17,878 nucleotides of DNA from contig NZ_CAMLDP010000034.1 of NCBI RefSeq assembly GCF_946478925.1, forward strand, positions 1-17,878, written 5' to 3'. Below, piece after piece: positions 1-7,286 of this stretch (the first letter of the stretch is position 1; the number at the start of each line of letters is the position of its first letter). Both the position numbers and the translations under genes were made by a program. This DNA is from an uncultured Nitrososphaera sp. GTDB taxonomy: Archaea; Thermoproteota; Nitrososphaeria; Nitrososphaerales; Nitrososphaeraceae. Below the pieces are notes generated by a model. The model did not search any database and was not told the DNA's origin. It was given only the letters and a program-made list of their open reading frames with translations.

Positions 1-4
1 AAGA

Positions 5-1138
5 TTAGACGGTGTTGAAGAAATCTACTTTTAGGATGTCAAACGCGGTGCACTCGCACTTGGCGCCTAGAAGGCTCGAAACGTTCGGCTCGATGTACTG
101 CTCGCCTCCTACGAACTGCTTGATGGGAAGGCCGCCATCAGCCACGATTGTGAGCACAAGCTCGTTTTCAGCGGTTTTTTTCACTTGCGCGGAATGGATT
201 TTTTTAACCGCTATTTTTGAGCGGTTTTCGAATTTTGCCTGCGCGCCTGCAAGCGACTTTTTCAGCTTTATGATGTCGTCCGGCAAAATTGCGCGTTCAC
301 ACTTGCATACGATCCTAGTCTTTGTCACAAAGCGCGCCTGCGTATCTGGCACGTCGTCAAGCACCTTCACCACTTTTCCTTCAATGCCTGCCTCTGCAAA
401 CCTTGTTTTCCTTGGCTTGCGCACCTTTGGGTCCGACACCTTTACGTAAAACGGCCTTCCCTGCCCAAGGACGAGGCTCGACTGGTCCTCGCTTCCAATC
501 CACGAGAATTTTGGCGCCTGACCTCCCGTCATCTTCATGAGGTGCTTGGCCGCTATTCCCTCGACGCTTTCAAGGCCATTGAGGCCGGTGCCGTCGCAGA
601 GGTTGCAACCCTTGCCGAGGCACAGCGGGCATTTCTCGGCCTTTTGTGGCAGACCACGCGCCCTCTTGACATACCTGCATAGAAGCGCAAGGGGTCTTGC
701 CCTTGCCGTCGCCTCGATTCCGCCGTCCTTTGTTATCACGACGTTGATTGCCAGGTCCGGCCGCATATAGTCGGCTTTTTTGCGCGTCATCTTGGCAAGG
801 CGCGTCCCAAGCTCCCTTGTCAGCTGGTTCTTGACGCTTTCTCTGCCCCGGATCTTGAGCCGGGCGCGCAGTGCGTCCTCCCGCTCGTACAGCTGCGTCG
901 GCAACGTTGCTCCTACAAGAAAAGTGTCAAACTGGTACTGCTTTGCAGCAAGGAGTGCCTTTTCTGCAATCTCGTCAAGCCTTCCAAAGAGCCCCTTGCA
1001 GATGTAGCATTTTTTTTCTTCAAGCGCCTTTTTTCTGCCCTGCGCACCGTCAGCCTGCCTCAGCAGGCAGTGCCTGCACAGCTGGTACTCTTTTAACAGC
1101 AAGAGGGCGTTTTGCGCGGCAGCATCAACCAAGCCCAA
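5..1138 (-). CDS. pus10: tRNA pseudouridine synthase Pus10 (archaeal Psi54/Psi55 synthase)
   Basis: Pus10 converts uridine to pseudouridine at T-loop positions 54 and 55 of archaeal tRNAs. The 377-residue product has the family layout: an N-terminal region with CRHC (21-24) and CYIC (44-47) metal-binding pairs, a THUMP-like middle, a second Cys cluster (C170, C173, C178, C181), and a catalytic domain. GSED at 215-218 aligns with the family's GRED motif, making D218 the likely catalytic Asp, followed by LGQGRPF (224-230). The C-terminus has the expected GGEQYIE and FDILKVDF segments. The start is TTG at 1138, inside the last codons of srp54, so the two genes overlap by 14 nt and are probably translated from one mRNA. 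No ATG occurs before residue 116, so TTG is the only start that keeps the first Cys cluster. The Arg of GRED is Ser here. The function is secure; the exact N-terminus is less so. Confidence 0.93.
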   Translation of the reverse strand: MGLVDAAAQNALLLLKEYQLCRHCLLRQADGAQGRKKALEEKKCYICKGLFGRLDEIAEKALLAAKQYQFDTFLVGATLPTQLYEREDALRARLKIRGRESVKNQLTRELGTRLAKMTRKKADYMRPDLAINVVITKDGGIEATARARPLALLCRYVKRARGLPQKAEKCPLCLGKGCNLCDGTGLNGLESVEGIAAKHLMKMTGGQAPKFSWIGSEDQSSLVLGQGRPFYVKVSDPKVRKPRKTRFAEAGIEGKVVKVLDDVPDTQARFVTKTRIVCKCERAILPDDIIKLKKSLAGAQAKFENRSKIAVKKIHSAQVKKTAENELVLTIVADGGLPIKQFVGGEQYIEPNVSSLLGAKCECTAFDILKVDFFNTV

Positions 1139-2498
1139 ACTTCCTCATGAGGCCCTGCATCTGCCGGCCCTTGGACTGCTTCATCATGGCCTTGGAGTTG
1201 TTGTACTGCGTTATCATGTGCTTGACCTCGCTTTCCGGCATACCAGAGCCTCTGGCTATGCGCTTGCGCCGCGCCTCGTTTATGAGGTCGGGGTCCTTCT
1301 TTTCGTCACCTGTCATAGACTGGATGATAAAGCGCCACTTTTCCATGCGTGCCTGCATCGCGTCCAGCTGGTCCTCCTTTACCATGCCGGAAAGCCCCGG
1401 CATGTTCTCGATAACGTTTCGGAAGCCTATCTTGCTCACCTGTTCCATCTGCGCGTAGAAATCCTCTATCGTCATCTTGCCGGACAACACGCGTTTTGCC
1501 TGGTTCTCGTCTGCCTGCATCTCCAGGCCCTTTGCCATCTCCAAAAGCGCCTTGATGTCGCCCATTCCAAGCAGGCGGCCGACAAAGCGCGTCGGGGAGA
1601 ACTGCTCAAGGTCGTCGATGCGCTCGCCGGTCCCGATGAACATCACCTTTGCACCCGTGGCCGCAGAGGCCGCAAGTGCGCCTCCGCCCTTTGCAGTGCC
1701 GTCAAGTTTTGTGATTATGATACCGCCTAATGGCGCCGCCTTGTGGAATGCCTCGGCCTGGCTGTACGCTTGCTGGCCGATTGTCCCGTCGAGGACTAGC
1801 AGTGCCAGATCAGGAGTTGACACCTTGTGCATCTCGGTCATCTCTTGCAAGAGGCCGGCTTCCTCCTTGTGCCTGCCGGCAGTGTCTATGATTATCACGT
1901 CCAGATTCTGAGGTTTAAAGTGCTCAAGGCCGTGCCGCGCTATTCCAACTGCATCCTTGCTCTCCTCCTCTCCATACACCTCGACGTTTATCTTGGCGCA
2001 GTTCATCTTTAGCTGCGTCAGCGCGCCGGGGCGCCACGTGTCAGTCCCGATTACCCCGATCCTGTAGCCGTGCTTTGTGAGCCACCTTGCGAGTTTTGCC
2101 GTGACAGTGGTCTTGCCGGAGCCCTGTATGCCAAGGAGGAGCACGACGTTCTGCTTGCCGGGCTTGAAGAACGCGGTGATGCCCGGGTCGTCGTCTATGC
2201 CCTTTTTGTCGATGGTGGTTATCACCTCGCCAGAGTAGCCCAGCGTCCTTGCCAGCTCGCCGTACAGGATGGTTACGATGTGGTCCTTGCGTGAGAGCCC
2301 CTTTGGCGGTTGCTCGGTCATGGCGCGATGCTTCAGATTATCGGTAATTGTCTTGACAAGCCCTGCCTTTACGTCCGAGAGCAAGAGCGAGCGCTGGATG
2401 TCCTTGCACAGCGAATCGATGAGCTCCTCGTTGATGTCGGATGCTCCCACAATCTTTTTCAGTGCGCTCCTCAGCCCGTCACGCAGGTTGTCAAACAT
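1125..2498 (-). CDS. srp54: Signal recognition particle 54 kDa protein (SRP54/Ffh)
   Basis: This is the GTPase of the signal recognition particle. It binds 7S RNA and signal peptides of nascent secretory or membrane proteins and delivers ribosomes to the membrane receptor FtsY. The 457-residue length is normal. An N domain (about 1-100) precedes the G domain with P-loop GIQGSGKT (123-130), DTWRPGALTQL (153-163), DTAGRH (205-210), TKLD (263-266) and GTAKGGG. A Met-rich M domain follows, with FRNVIENMPGL and the basic RNA-contacting stretch RKRIARGSG (411-419). It starts at ATG 2498, 4 nt after the stop of dph6, and overlaps the start of pus10, so it is the middle gene of a three-gene operon. 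No Shine-Dalgarno sequence is evident. Confidence 0.97.
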   Translation of the reverse strand: MFDNLRDGLRSALKKIVGASDINEELIDSLCKDIQRSLLLSDVKAGLVKTITDNLKHRAMTEQPPKGLSRKDHIVTILYGELARTLGYSGEVITTIDKKGIDDDPGITAFFKPGKQNVVLLLGIQGSGKTTVTAKLARWLTKHGYRIGVIGTDTWRPGALTQLKMNCAKINVEVYGEEESKDAVGIARHGLEHFKPQNLDVIIIDTAGRHKEEAGLLQEMTEMHKVSTPDLALLVLDGTIGQQAYSQAEAFHKAAPLGGIIITKLDGTAKGGGALAASAATGAKVMFIGTGERIDDLEQFSPTRFVGRLLGMGDIKALLEMAKGLEMQADENQAKRVLSGKMTIEDFYAQMEQVSKIGFRNVIENMPGLSGMVKEDQLDAMQARMEKWRFIIQSMTGDEKKDPDLINEARRKRIARGSGMPESEVKHMITQYNNSKAMMKQSKGRQMQGLMRKFGLG

Positions 2499-2502
2499 AT
2501 GC

Positions 2503-3198
2503 TTACTTCTTGTCTAATAGCTCTGCTTCCAGTATTTCAAACATTCCCCTCTGGCCGTCCCATTTTGTGGCTGCCTGCCTCACGGCCAGCCTCTTTGAGT
2601 AGAGAGGGCAGTCGAGTACGAGCGTCTCTGCCTCGCCGCCCTCAAACGTCAGGTTAAATCCGTACTTCTTTGACAACTGGGTGAGTTTTGCAAGAGACTC
2701 ACTGTCTATTATCCTACCGAGCCACTCTTTTTCAAGCCCCATCGCAGAGACGCCCACTATCATAACGGTAAAGCCATCTGCCAACAGGCAGGCCATGTAT
2801 TTTTCAGGCTCTATTCCCCACAGGGGCGAGAGGGGCATGAGGCCGTGCTTTTTGCAGGCGCCCTCAAACGCCTGTTTCTGGAACACGCTCGCGATTCCGC
2901 CGTTGACGACTCCCTCAATGTCGTAGAGCGATTTTGCCTGTTCAAGGGCTGTTGCAAGCGCCTTTGTCTCGGCATCCCTGTCGGTGCCTGCCATGATAGA
3001 TGATTCAAGCAGCGGAATCCCCATCGCCTCTGCAAGATATTTTGTAACGTGGCTGTTTGGGTAATGAAAGAGCGCGCTGTCGTCGGCCGCAGGGTGCATC
3101 GTTATCAGGCATTCGATAGCGTCGCCGGCCTGCCTTGCGCGGTACATGGCAAAGGTGCTATCCTTGCCTCCGGAAAAGAGCGCCGCAAGCCTCATCAT
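2503..3198 (-). CDS. dph6: Diphthine--ammonia ligase family ATP-binding protein (Dph6, DUF71)
   Basis: Dph6 performs the last step of diphthamide synthesis on elongation factor 2: ATP-dependent amidation of diphthine. The 231-residue product begins with an N-type ATP pyrophosphatase PP-motif, SGGKDS (9-14), and ends with the family hallmark FEGGEAETLVLDCP (about 189-202). The intervening NGGIASVFQKQ and PLSPLWGIEPEKYM segments fit archaeal members of about 220-230 residues. Two ATG codons are in tandem (3198 and 3195). A TATA-like element about 26 nt upstream puts the transcript start at or beside 3198, so the mRNA is probably leaderless. It is the first gene of the dph6-srp54-pus10 operon and is transcribed divergently from the ABC importer. 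The family also has members with unproven substrates, so the exact reaction is inferred from the motifs. Confidence 0.88.
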   Translation of the reverse strand: MMRLAALFSGGKDSTFAMYRARQAGDAIECLITMHPAADDSALFHYPNSHVTKYLAEAMGIPLLESSIMAGTDRDAETKALATALEQAKSLYDIEGVVNGGIASVFQKQAFEGACKKHGLMPLSPLWGIEPEKYMACLLADGFTVMIVGVSAMGLEKEWLGRIIDSESLAKLTQLSKKYGFNLTFEGGEAETLVLDCPLYSKRLAVRQAATKWDGQRGMFEILEAELLDKK

Positions 3199-3222
3199 GA
3201 GTTAACGGCTGCCACGGCGCGC

Positions 3223-3230
3223 AATATTAA
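3223..3230 (-). promoter_or_regulatory. TATA box for the dph6-srp54-pus10 operon
   Basis: On the minus strand this reads TTAATATT, centred near 3226. That is about 26-28 nt upstream of the ATG at 3198, the usual archaeal TATA-to-start distance for a leaderless transcript. It lies in the 85-nt divergent gap, back to back with the box serving the importer operon. The call rests on position and composition only. Confidence 0.6.
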
Positions 3231-3254
3231 CACTACAACAACATTTTAACACTG

Positions 3255-3261
3255 TTTATAT
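3255..3261 (+). promoter_or_regulatory. TATA box for the ABC importer operon
   Basis: TTTATAT is centred at 3258, exactly 26 nt before the GTG at 3284. This supports a leaderless transcript starting on that GTG and decides the start of the ATPase gene, because no ATG lies in frame upstream. Confidence 0.65.
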
Positions 3262-3283
3262 CACGAAGAGGCCAATTGCTCCC

Positions 3284-4132
3284 GTGGCCCCTTCTCCGCT
3301 GCTCGAAGTCAGGGAGCTGTACAAGCACTTTCCAGTAAAGCGCACCTTCCGGCAGATGCTCCACCAGAAGGGCCAGGATTTCGTCAAGGCAGTGGACGGC
3401 GTCAGTTTTGCGCTAGAGCGCGGCAAGGTGCTCGTGCTTGCCGGCGAGTCAGGGTCTGGCAAGACCACGGTTGCAAGGCTGGTGCTCCGTGCAATCGAGC
3501 CGGACGCGGGGTCGATATTCTTTGAGGGAAGCGACGTCACGCGCTATTCAGGGAGCCAGCTGAAGCACTTTCGCGCCTCCGTGCACATGGTGTACCAGGA
3601 CCCGTATGCGTCTCTGAACCCCCGCATGAAGATAATGGACATCGTGATGGAGCCCCTTTCAATACACGACAAGGCAAGCACAAAGGAGCAAAAGGAGGAA
3701 AAGGTGCTAAAGGCGCTTGAGGAGGTGAGGCTCGTGCCGGCGCAAGAGATTTCCCGGCGCCTTCCTCATATGCTCTCCGGCGGCCAGCGCCAGAGGGTAG
3801 CGCTTGCAAGGGCGCTTGTCATGAGGCCGGCGCTTATCGTGGCCGACGAGCCGGTCTCGATGCTCGACGTTTCGGTAAGGGGCGAGATACTGGAGCTCAT
3901 GCAGACTCTGCGGCAGCGGTTCTCCCTGTCGTACATCTACATCACCCACGACTTGTCCACGGCGCGCTATGTCGGCGACGACATTGCAATCATGAACGCG
4001 GGCAAGATTGTCGAGACGGGGCCCATCGACAGGGTGCTCCTGAGCCCGGCGCACCAGTACACGAAATCGCTGATAGAGGCGATACCTGACCCCGACCGTG
4101 GCGGCAGCAGCAGGGCGCAGACAGCACCATGA
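3284..4132 (+). CDS. ABC importer ATP-binding protein, OppF/DppF type
   Basis: This cytoplasmic ATPase would energise the peptide or oligopeptide-type importer encoded by the next three genes. The 282-residue product has all nucleotide-binding motifs: Walker A GESGSGKT (54-61), Q-loop Gln105, signature LSGGQ (164-168), Walker B LIVADEP (184-190, catalytic Glu189) and H-loop His222. VYQDPYASLNPRM and the C-terminal HQYTKSLIEAIPDPD are typical of the OppF/DppF branch, where the C-terminal extension is often an oligopeptide/nickel-specific tail. It starts at GTG 3284 on the strength of the TATA spacing. The stop lies 31 nt before the probable GTG start of the binding-protein gene. Transporters of this family normally use two different ATPases; no OppD/DppD partner is present here, because the upstream gene is divergent and unrelated. 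Confidence 0.95.
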   Translation: MAPSPLLEVRELYKHFPVKRTFRQMLHQKGQDFVKAVDGVSFALERGKVLVLAGESGSGKTTVARLVLRAIEPDAGSIFFEGSDVTRYSGSQLKHFRASVHMVYQDPYASLNPRMKIMDIVMEPLSIHDKASTKEQKEEKVLKALEEVRLVPAQEISRRLPHMLSGGQRQRVALARALVMRPALIVADEPVSMLDVSVRGEILELMQTLRQRFSLSYIYITHDLSTARYVGDDIAIMNAGKIVETGPIDRVLLSPAHQYTKSLIEAIPDPDRGGSSRAQTAP

Positions 4133-4133
4133 A

Positions 4134-4142
4134 AGATATATT
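4134..4142 (+). promoter_or_regulatory. Internal TATA box for the substrate-binding protein gene
   Basis: AGATATATT straddles the region just after the stop of the ATPase gene. Its centre (4138) is 26 nt upstream of the GTG at 4164. It implies that the binding protein also has its own leaderless transcript, a simple way to make more binding protein than ATPase, and it argues against the ATG at 4098 as the start. Confidence 0.6.
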
Positions 4143-4163
4143 GGAGATCCAAGGCGTAATCTC

Positions 4164-7100
4164 GTGCGAAAGGCACCTGCAGTAGTATCTTCGTTAATGA
4201 TTCTGGCATTGCTTTTGTCTGTTTTTTCCACGGTTTTTGGTAACACCGCTTTTGCCCAGCAACAACAACAAAAGGGTCCGTACGTAAACCAGGTCACGTT
4301 CATCCACCGCGACGACGAGAACCTTGCCCTAGAGGACGTCAAGTCAGGAAACCTCGACGCCTATTACTATCAGATCCCCCTTGAATCGGCTGCTGACGCA
4401 AAGAACGACCAGCGCGTGACGATATACGACAGGACGGCCGGCTCTGCCGGGCTCTTGATGAACCCCGCGCCGTCAAAAGACGGCAGCACCCTCAACCCGT
4501 TTTCCCTCAAGCAAGTCAGGTTTGCCATGAACTATCTCATCGACCGCCAGTTCGTGGTAAACGAGATCTACAAGGGGTACGGTAGCCCGCTTATCGACCC
4601 GTTTGGCATCTATTCGCCTGAATACCTCAACGTCATAGACACGGTAGAGTCGTTTGGGTTCAGCTACAACCCCGGCCTTGCCGAGAAGATGATATCTGAC
4701 GCCATGACTGCCGCCGGCGCCACCAAAGACGCTAATGGCAAGTGGATGTTCAAAGGAAGCCCCGTCACCGTCAAGATAATGATAAGGCTTGACGACGCCC
4801 AGAGAAAGTCGATAGGCGAGCTCATCGCCTCAAAGCTTGAAGAGGTAGGGTTTACGGTCCAGAAGGACTTTGGAGACCTGACAAAGGCCAACACCGTAGT
4901 CTACGGCTCCAACCCGCAGGACTTCAAGTGGAACATGTACACCGAAGGGCTGGCAGGCACCTCGGTGTTTGTAAAGTACAACCCGATAATACCGGGGCAG
5001 ATGTACGCCCCGTGGGTCGGCAACATGCCCGGCTCCCAGAACCCGAGCTTTTGGAACTACCAGAACTCCACCCTCGACGACGTCACGCAAAAGATATTCT
5101 TTGCCAATTTTACGTCGGCAGAAGACAGGAGCAAACTGGTGAGCACCGCAGTCAAGGCCGGCATACAGGAATCGGTCAGGATATTCCTTGCGCAGAGGAC
5201 CGAGCCGTTTGCGGTTTCCTCCTCGCTCAAGGGCATGGTCAACGACTTTGGCGCAGGCATCACGAGCAAGTATTCGCTCCTGAACGCCAAGCCGGCCGGT
5301 GACAAAAGTGCCCTCAACATCGGAGTCAAGCAGATCCACCAGGGCTCGTGGAACAACATAGCCGGCCTGTCAGACACGTACAGCAAGGACATTTTCTATT
5401 CCGTCTACGACACTGCCACGTTCAGGGACCCGTACACCGGCGAGATAATCCCCATGAGGACCCCGTGGACGGACATTTCCACGCAGGGTCCGGCGGGCAA
5501 GCTAAAGGTGGCAGAAAACGCCCAGACGTGGGATCCTGCAACGCAAAAGTGGAAGGACGCAGGGCCGAATGCCACTGCCACGAGCGAGGTCACGTACAAG
5601 ATGCTTTACTCAAAGTGGCACAACGGCATCCCGATGGACAAGTCGGACATAATGTTCTCCGAGTATTTCGCCTTCGAGTGGGGCACTGACTCGGGCCCCG
5701 GCGACAGGACAGTCGACCCGGAATACACTTCCGGGGTAGCGCCGGGACTCCCGCGCATCAAGGGAATAGTATTCACGTCGGACGACACCATGAAATCCTA
5801 CGTCAACTTTTGGCACTATGACAACAAAGAGATCGCAGACTTTGCGTCCGTGTGGCCGGCAGAGCCCTGGGAGATAACCGCGGCGACTGAAAGGCTCGTC
5901 ACCGACGGCAAATTCGCGTATTCTAGAAGCCAGGCGGTCGCAAAGGGCATCGACTGGCTCGACCCGATAGTGCCCGAACACGCGCAGGCGATAAAGGAAG
6001 AACTGCAAAAGATGAAGAGCGAGAACTATGTCCCCGTAGCACTCAAGGGAATAGTTAGTGCTGACGACGCCAAAAAGCGCTACGACGCAAGCATCGCCTG
6101 GATAAGCACCCACAACAACGCCGTCATCAGCAACGGCGCGTTCTACCTTGACAACTTTAACATCGCAGGCGGGGCCATAACGATAAAGGCGTTCCGCGAC
6201 CCGTCGTATCCGTTTGAGCAGGGTCACTTCGCGGCCTACGAGAACCCAAGGCTTGCGACGATAGAAAAGGTAAACGCGGCGCAGGTGATAGAGATGGGCA
6301 AGCCGGCGGAAATGACAGTCAACGTGCAGGTTGACGGCAAGCCTAGCAATGACGCGCTAGTAGACTACTTTATCTCCAACAAGGACGGAAAAGTGGTGCT
6401 CAGAGGCGAGGCCAAGCCTGCTCCAGACAGCGCAGGAACGTTCAAGGTGGACCTGTCGCAGGACGACACTTCGAAACTGACTACTGGGCCAAACCAGCTA
6501 AAGATATTTGCAAACAGCAAGTACGCGTTCAGGCCGGACATTTCGACCAGTACAGTGCTTGCGGTGGAAACTACAGCAGCAGGCGGCAATAATGGCGGAG
6601 GAAGCGGAGGCGGCAGCCAGACGACGACTCCTCCAGGTAGTAATGGAGGGCAACAGCAGCAGCCGGCAAAGCCGTCCGGCTGCCTCATCGCAACTGCCGC
6701 GTTCGGTTCTGAACTGACGCCCCAGGTGCAGTTCCTCCGCAACTTTAGGGAGAACTATATCCTGTCGACTGCCTCCGGCTCGGCGTTCATGAACGCCTTT
6801 AACACCGTCTACTACTCGTTCAGCCCGCAGGTCGCAGATTACGAGCGCGGGCAGCCGTGGCTGCAGGCGACGGTAAAGACAGCAATATACCCGCTCTTTG
6901 GGATACTGATGGCGTCGGAAAAGGCGTACTCGGCAGCGGCAGGGGGCGACTTGGGAGCGGTGGCGGCAGGAACAGTCGCAAGCGCACTCATCGGCGCAGT
7001 GTACCTGTGGCCGGCGGCGCTTTCGACGCGCCTTCAGAACAGGTTTAGGACGGCTGCCAAGATAGCGCTTGCAGTGGTGTGTGCCGCAGGCGCGCTGATT

Positions 7101-7247
7101 GCAATCGGCATGGCTACGAACAATGCGCTGTTGCTGTCGATAAGCACTTCGCTGTTCGTCCTGTCGGCCGCAAGCGTGGCCGCAATCGCAGTCGGCAAGC
7201 TGGCAAGGACGGCCTACAGCGCACTTGCGACGACAGGCAGACATTAA
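4164..7247 (+). CDS. Membrane-anchored family 5 substrate-binding protein with permuted halves and CFI-box
   Basis: This is an extracytoplasmic solute (probably peptide) receptor for the importer. The longest reading frame opens at ATG 4098 inside the ATPase gene. I prefer GTG 4164, giving 1027 residues, because a TATA box lies 26 nt upstream and the protein then begins with a signal peptide: basic VRK, a hydrophobic core to about 24, and AFA|Q cleavage after 31. Residues about 35-380 match the usual second half of SBP_bac_5 (VTFIHRDDENLALEDVKSG; RFAMNYLIDR at 119). About 383-700 match the usual first half (LNIGV; KWHNGIPMDKSDI at 484; ISNGAFYL at 655). A beta-rich domain follows (about 705-800), then a Gly/Ser/Thr/Gln linker (about 803-839), a CFI-box (GCLIATAAFGS, Cys840) and three or four hydrophobic helices (about 902-1014). 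Typical family members are 500-600 residues with one lipid or helix anchor. The substrate is unknown. Confidence 0.9.
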   Translation: MRKAPAVVSSLMILALLLSVFSTVFGNTAFAQQQQQKGPYVNQVTFIHRDDENLALEDVKSGNLDAYYYQIPLESAADAKNDQRVTIYDRTAGSAGLLMNPAPSKDGSTLNPFSLKQVRFAMNYLIDRQFVVNEIYKGYGSPLIDPFGIYSPEYLNVIDTVESFGFSYNPGLAEKMISDAMTAAGATKDANGKWMFKGSPVTVKIMIRLDDAQRKSIGELIASKLEEVGFTVQKDFGDLTKANTVVYGSNPQDFKWNMYTEGLAGTSVFVKYNPIIPGQMYAPWVGNMPGSQNPSFWNYQNSTLDDVTQKIFFANFTSAEDRSKLVSTAVKAGIQESVRIFLAQRTEPFAVSSSLKGMVNDFGAGITSKYSLLNAKPAGDKSALNIGVKQIHQGSWNNIAGLSDTYSKDIFYSVYDTATFRDPYTGEIIPMRTPWTDISTQGPAGKLKVAENAQTWDPATQKWKDAGPNATATSEVTYKMLYSKWHNGIPMDKSDIMFSEYFAFEWGTDSGPGDRTVDPEYTSGVAPGLPRIKGIVFTSDDTMKSYVNFWHYDNKEIADFASVWPAEPWEITAATERLVTDGKFAYSRSQAVAKGIDWLDPIVPEHAQAIKEELQKMKSENYVPVALKGIVSADDAKKRYDASIAWISTHNNAVISNGAFYLDNFNIAGGAITIKAFRDPSYPFEQGHFAAYENPRLATIEKVNAAQVIEMGKPAEMTVNVQVDGKPSNDALVDYFISNKDGKVVLRGEAKPAPDSAGTFKVDLSQDDTSKLTTGPNQLKIFANSKYAFRPDISTSTVLAVETTAAGGNNGGGSGGGSQTTTPPGSNGGQQQQPAKPSGCLIATAAFGSELTPQVQFLRNFRENYILSTASGSAFMNAFNTVYYSFSPQVADYERGQPWLQATVKTAIYPLFGILMASEKAYSAAAGGDLGAVAAGTVASALIGAVYLWPAALSTRLQNRFRTAAKIALAVVCAAGALIAIGMATNNALLLSISTSLFVLSAASVAAIAVGKLARTAYSALATTGRH

Positions 7248-7257
7248 TAGAAAAGCA

Positions 7258-7276
7258 GCCCCAAGAGCTGTGGGGC
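7258..7276 (+). other. Intergenic stem-loop between binding protein and permease
   Basis: GCCCCA (7258-7263) and TGGGGC (7271-7276) form a perfect 6-bp, mostly G-C stem with a 7-nt loop. It sits in the 39-nt gap between the binding-protein stop and the permease start. No T-run follows, so it is not an ordinary terminator. It could stabilise the upstream mRNA end or reduce permease translation, but this is inferred from location only. Confidence 0.45.
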
Positions 7277-7286
7277 AGAAGAAAAG

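Noticed and set aside
3707..4342. Minus-strand frame of 211 codons under the ATPase and binding-protein genes
   Set aside because: It is antisense to strong coding frames with full family motifs and shows no recognisable domain.
6568..6680. Repetitive Gly/Ser and Gln codons as a possible DNA repeat
   Set aside because: It is low-complexity coding sequence for an interdomain linker; no regular DNA repeat unit or mobile-element border is visible.
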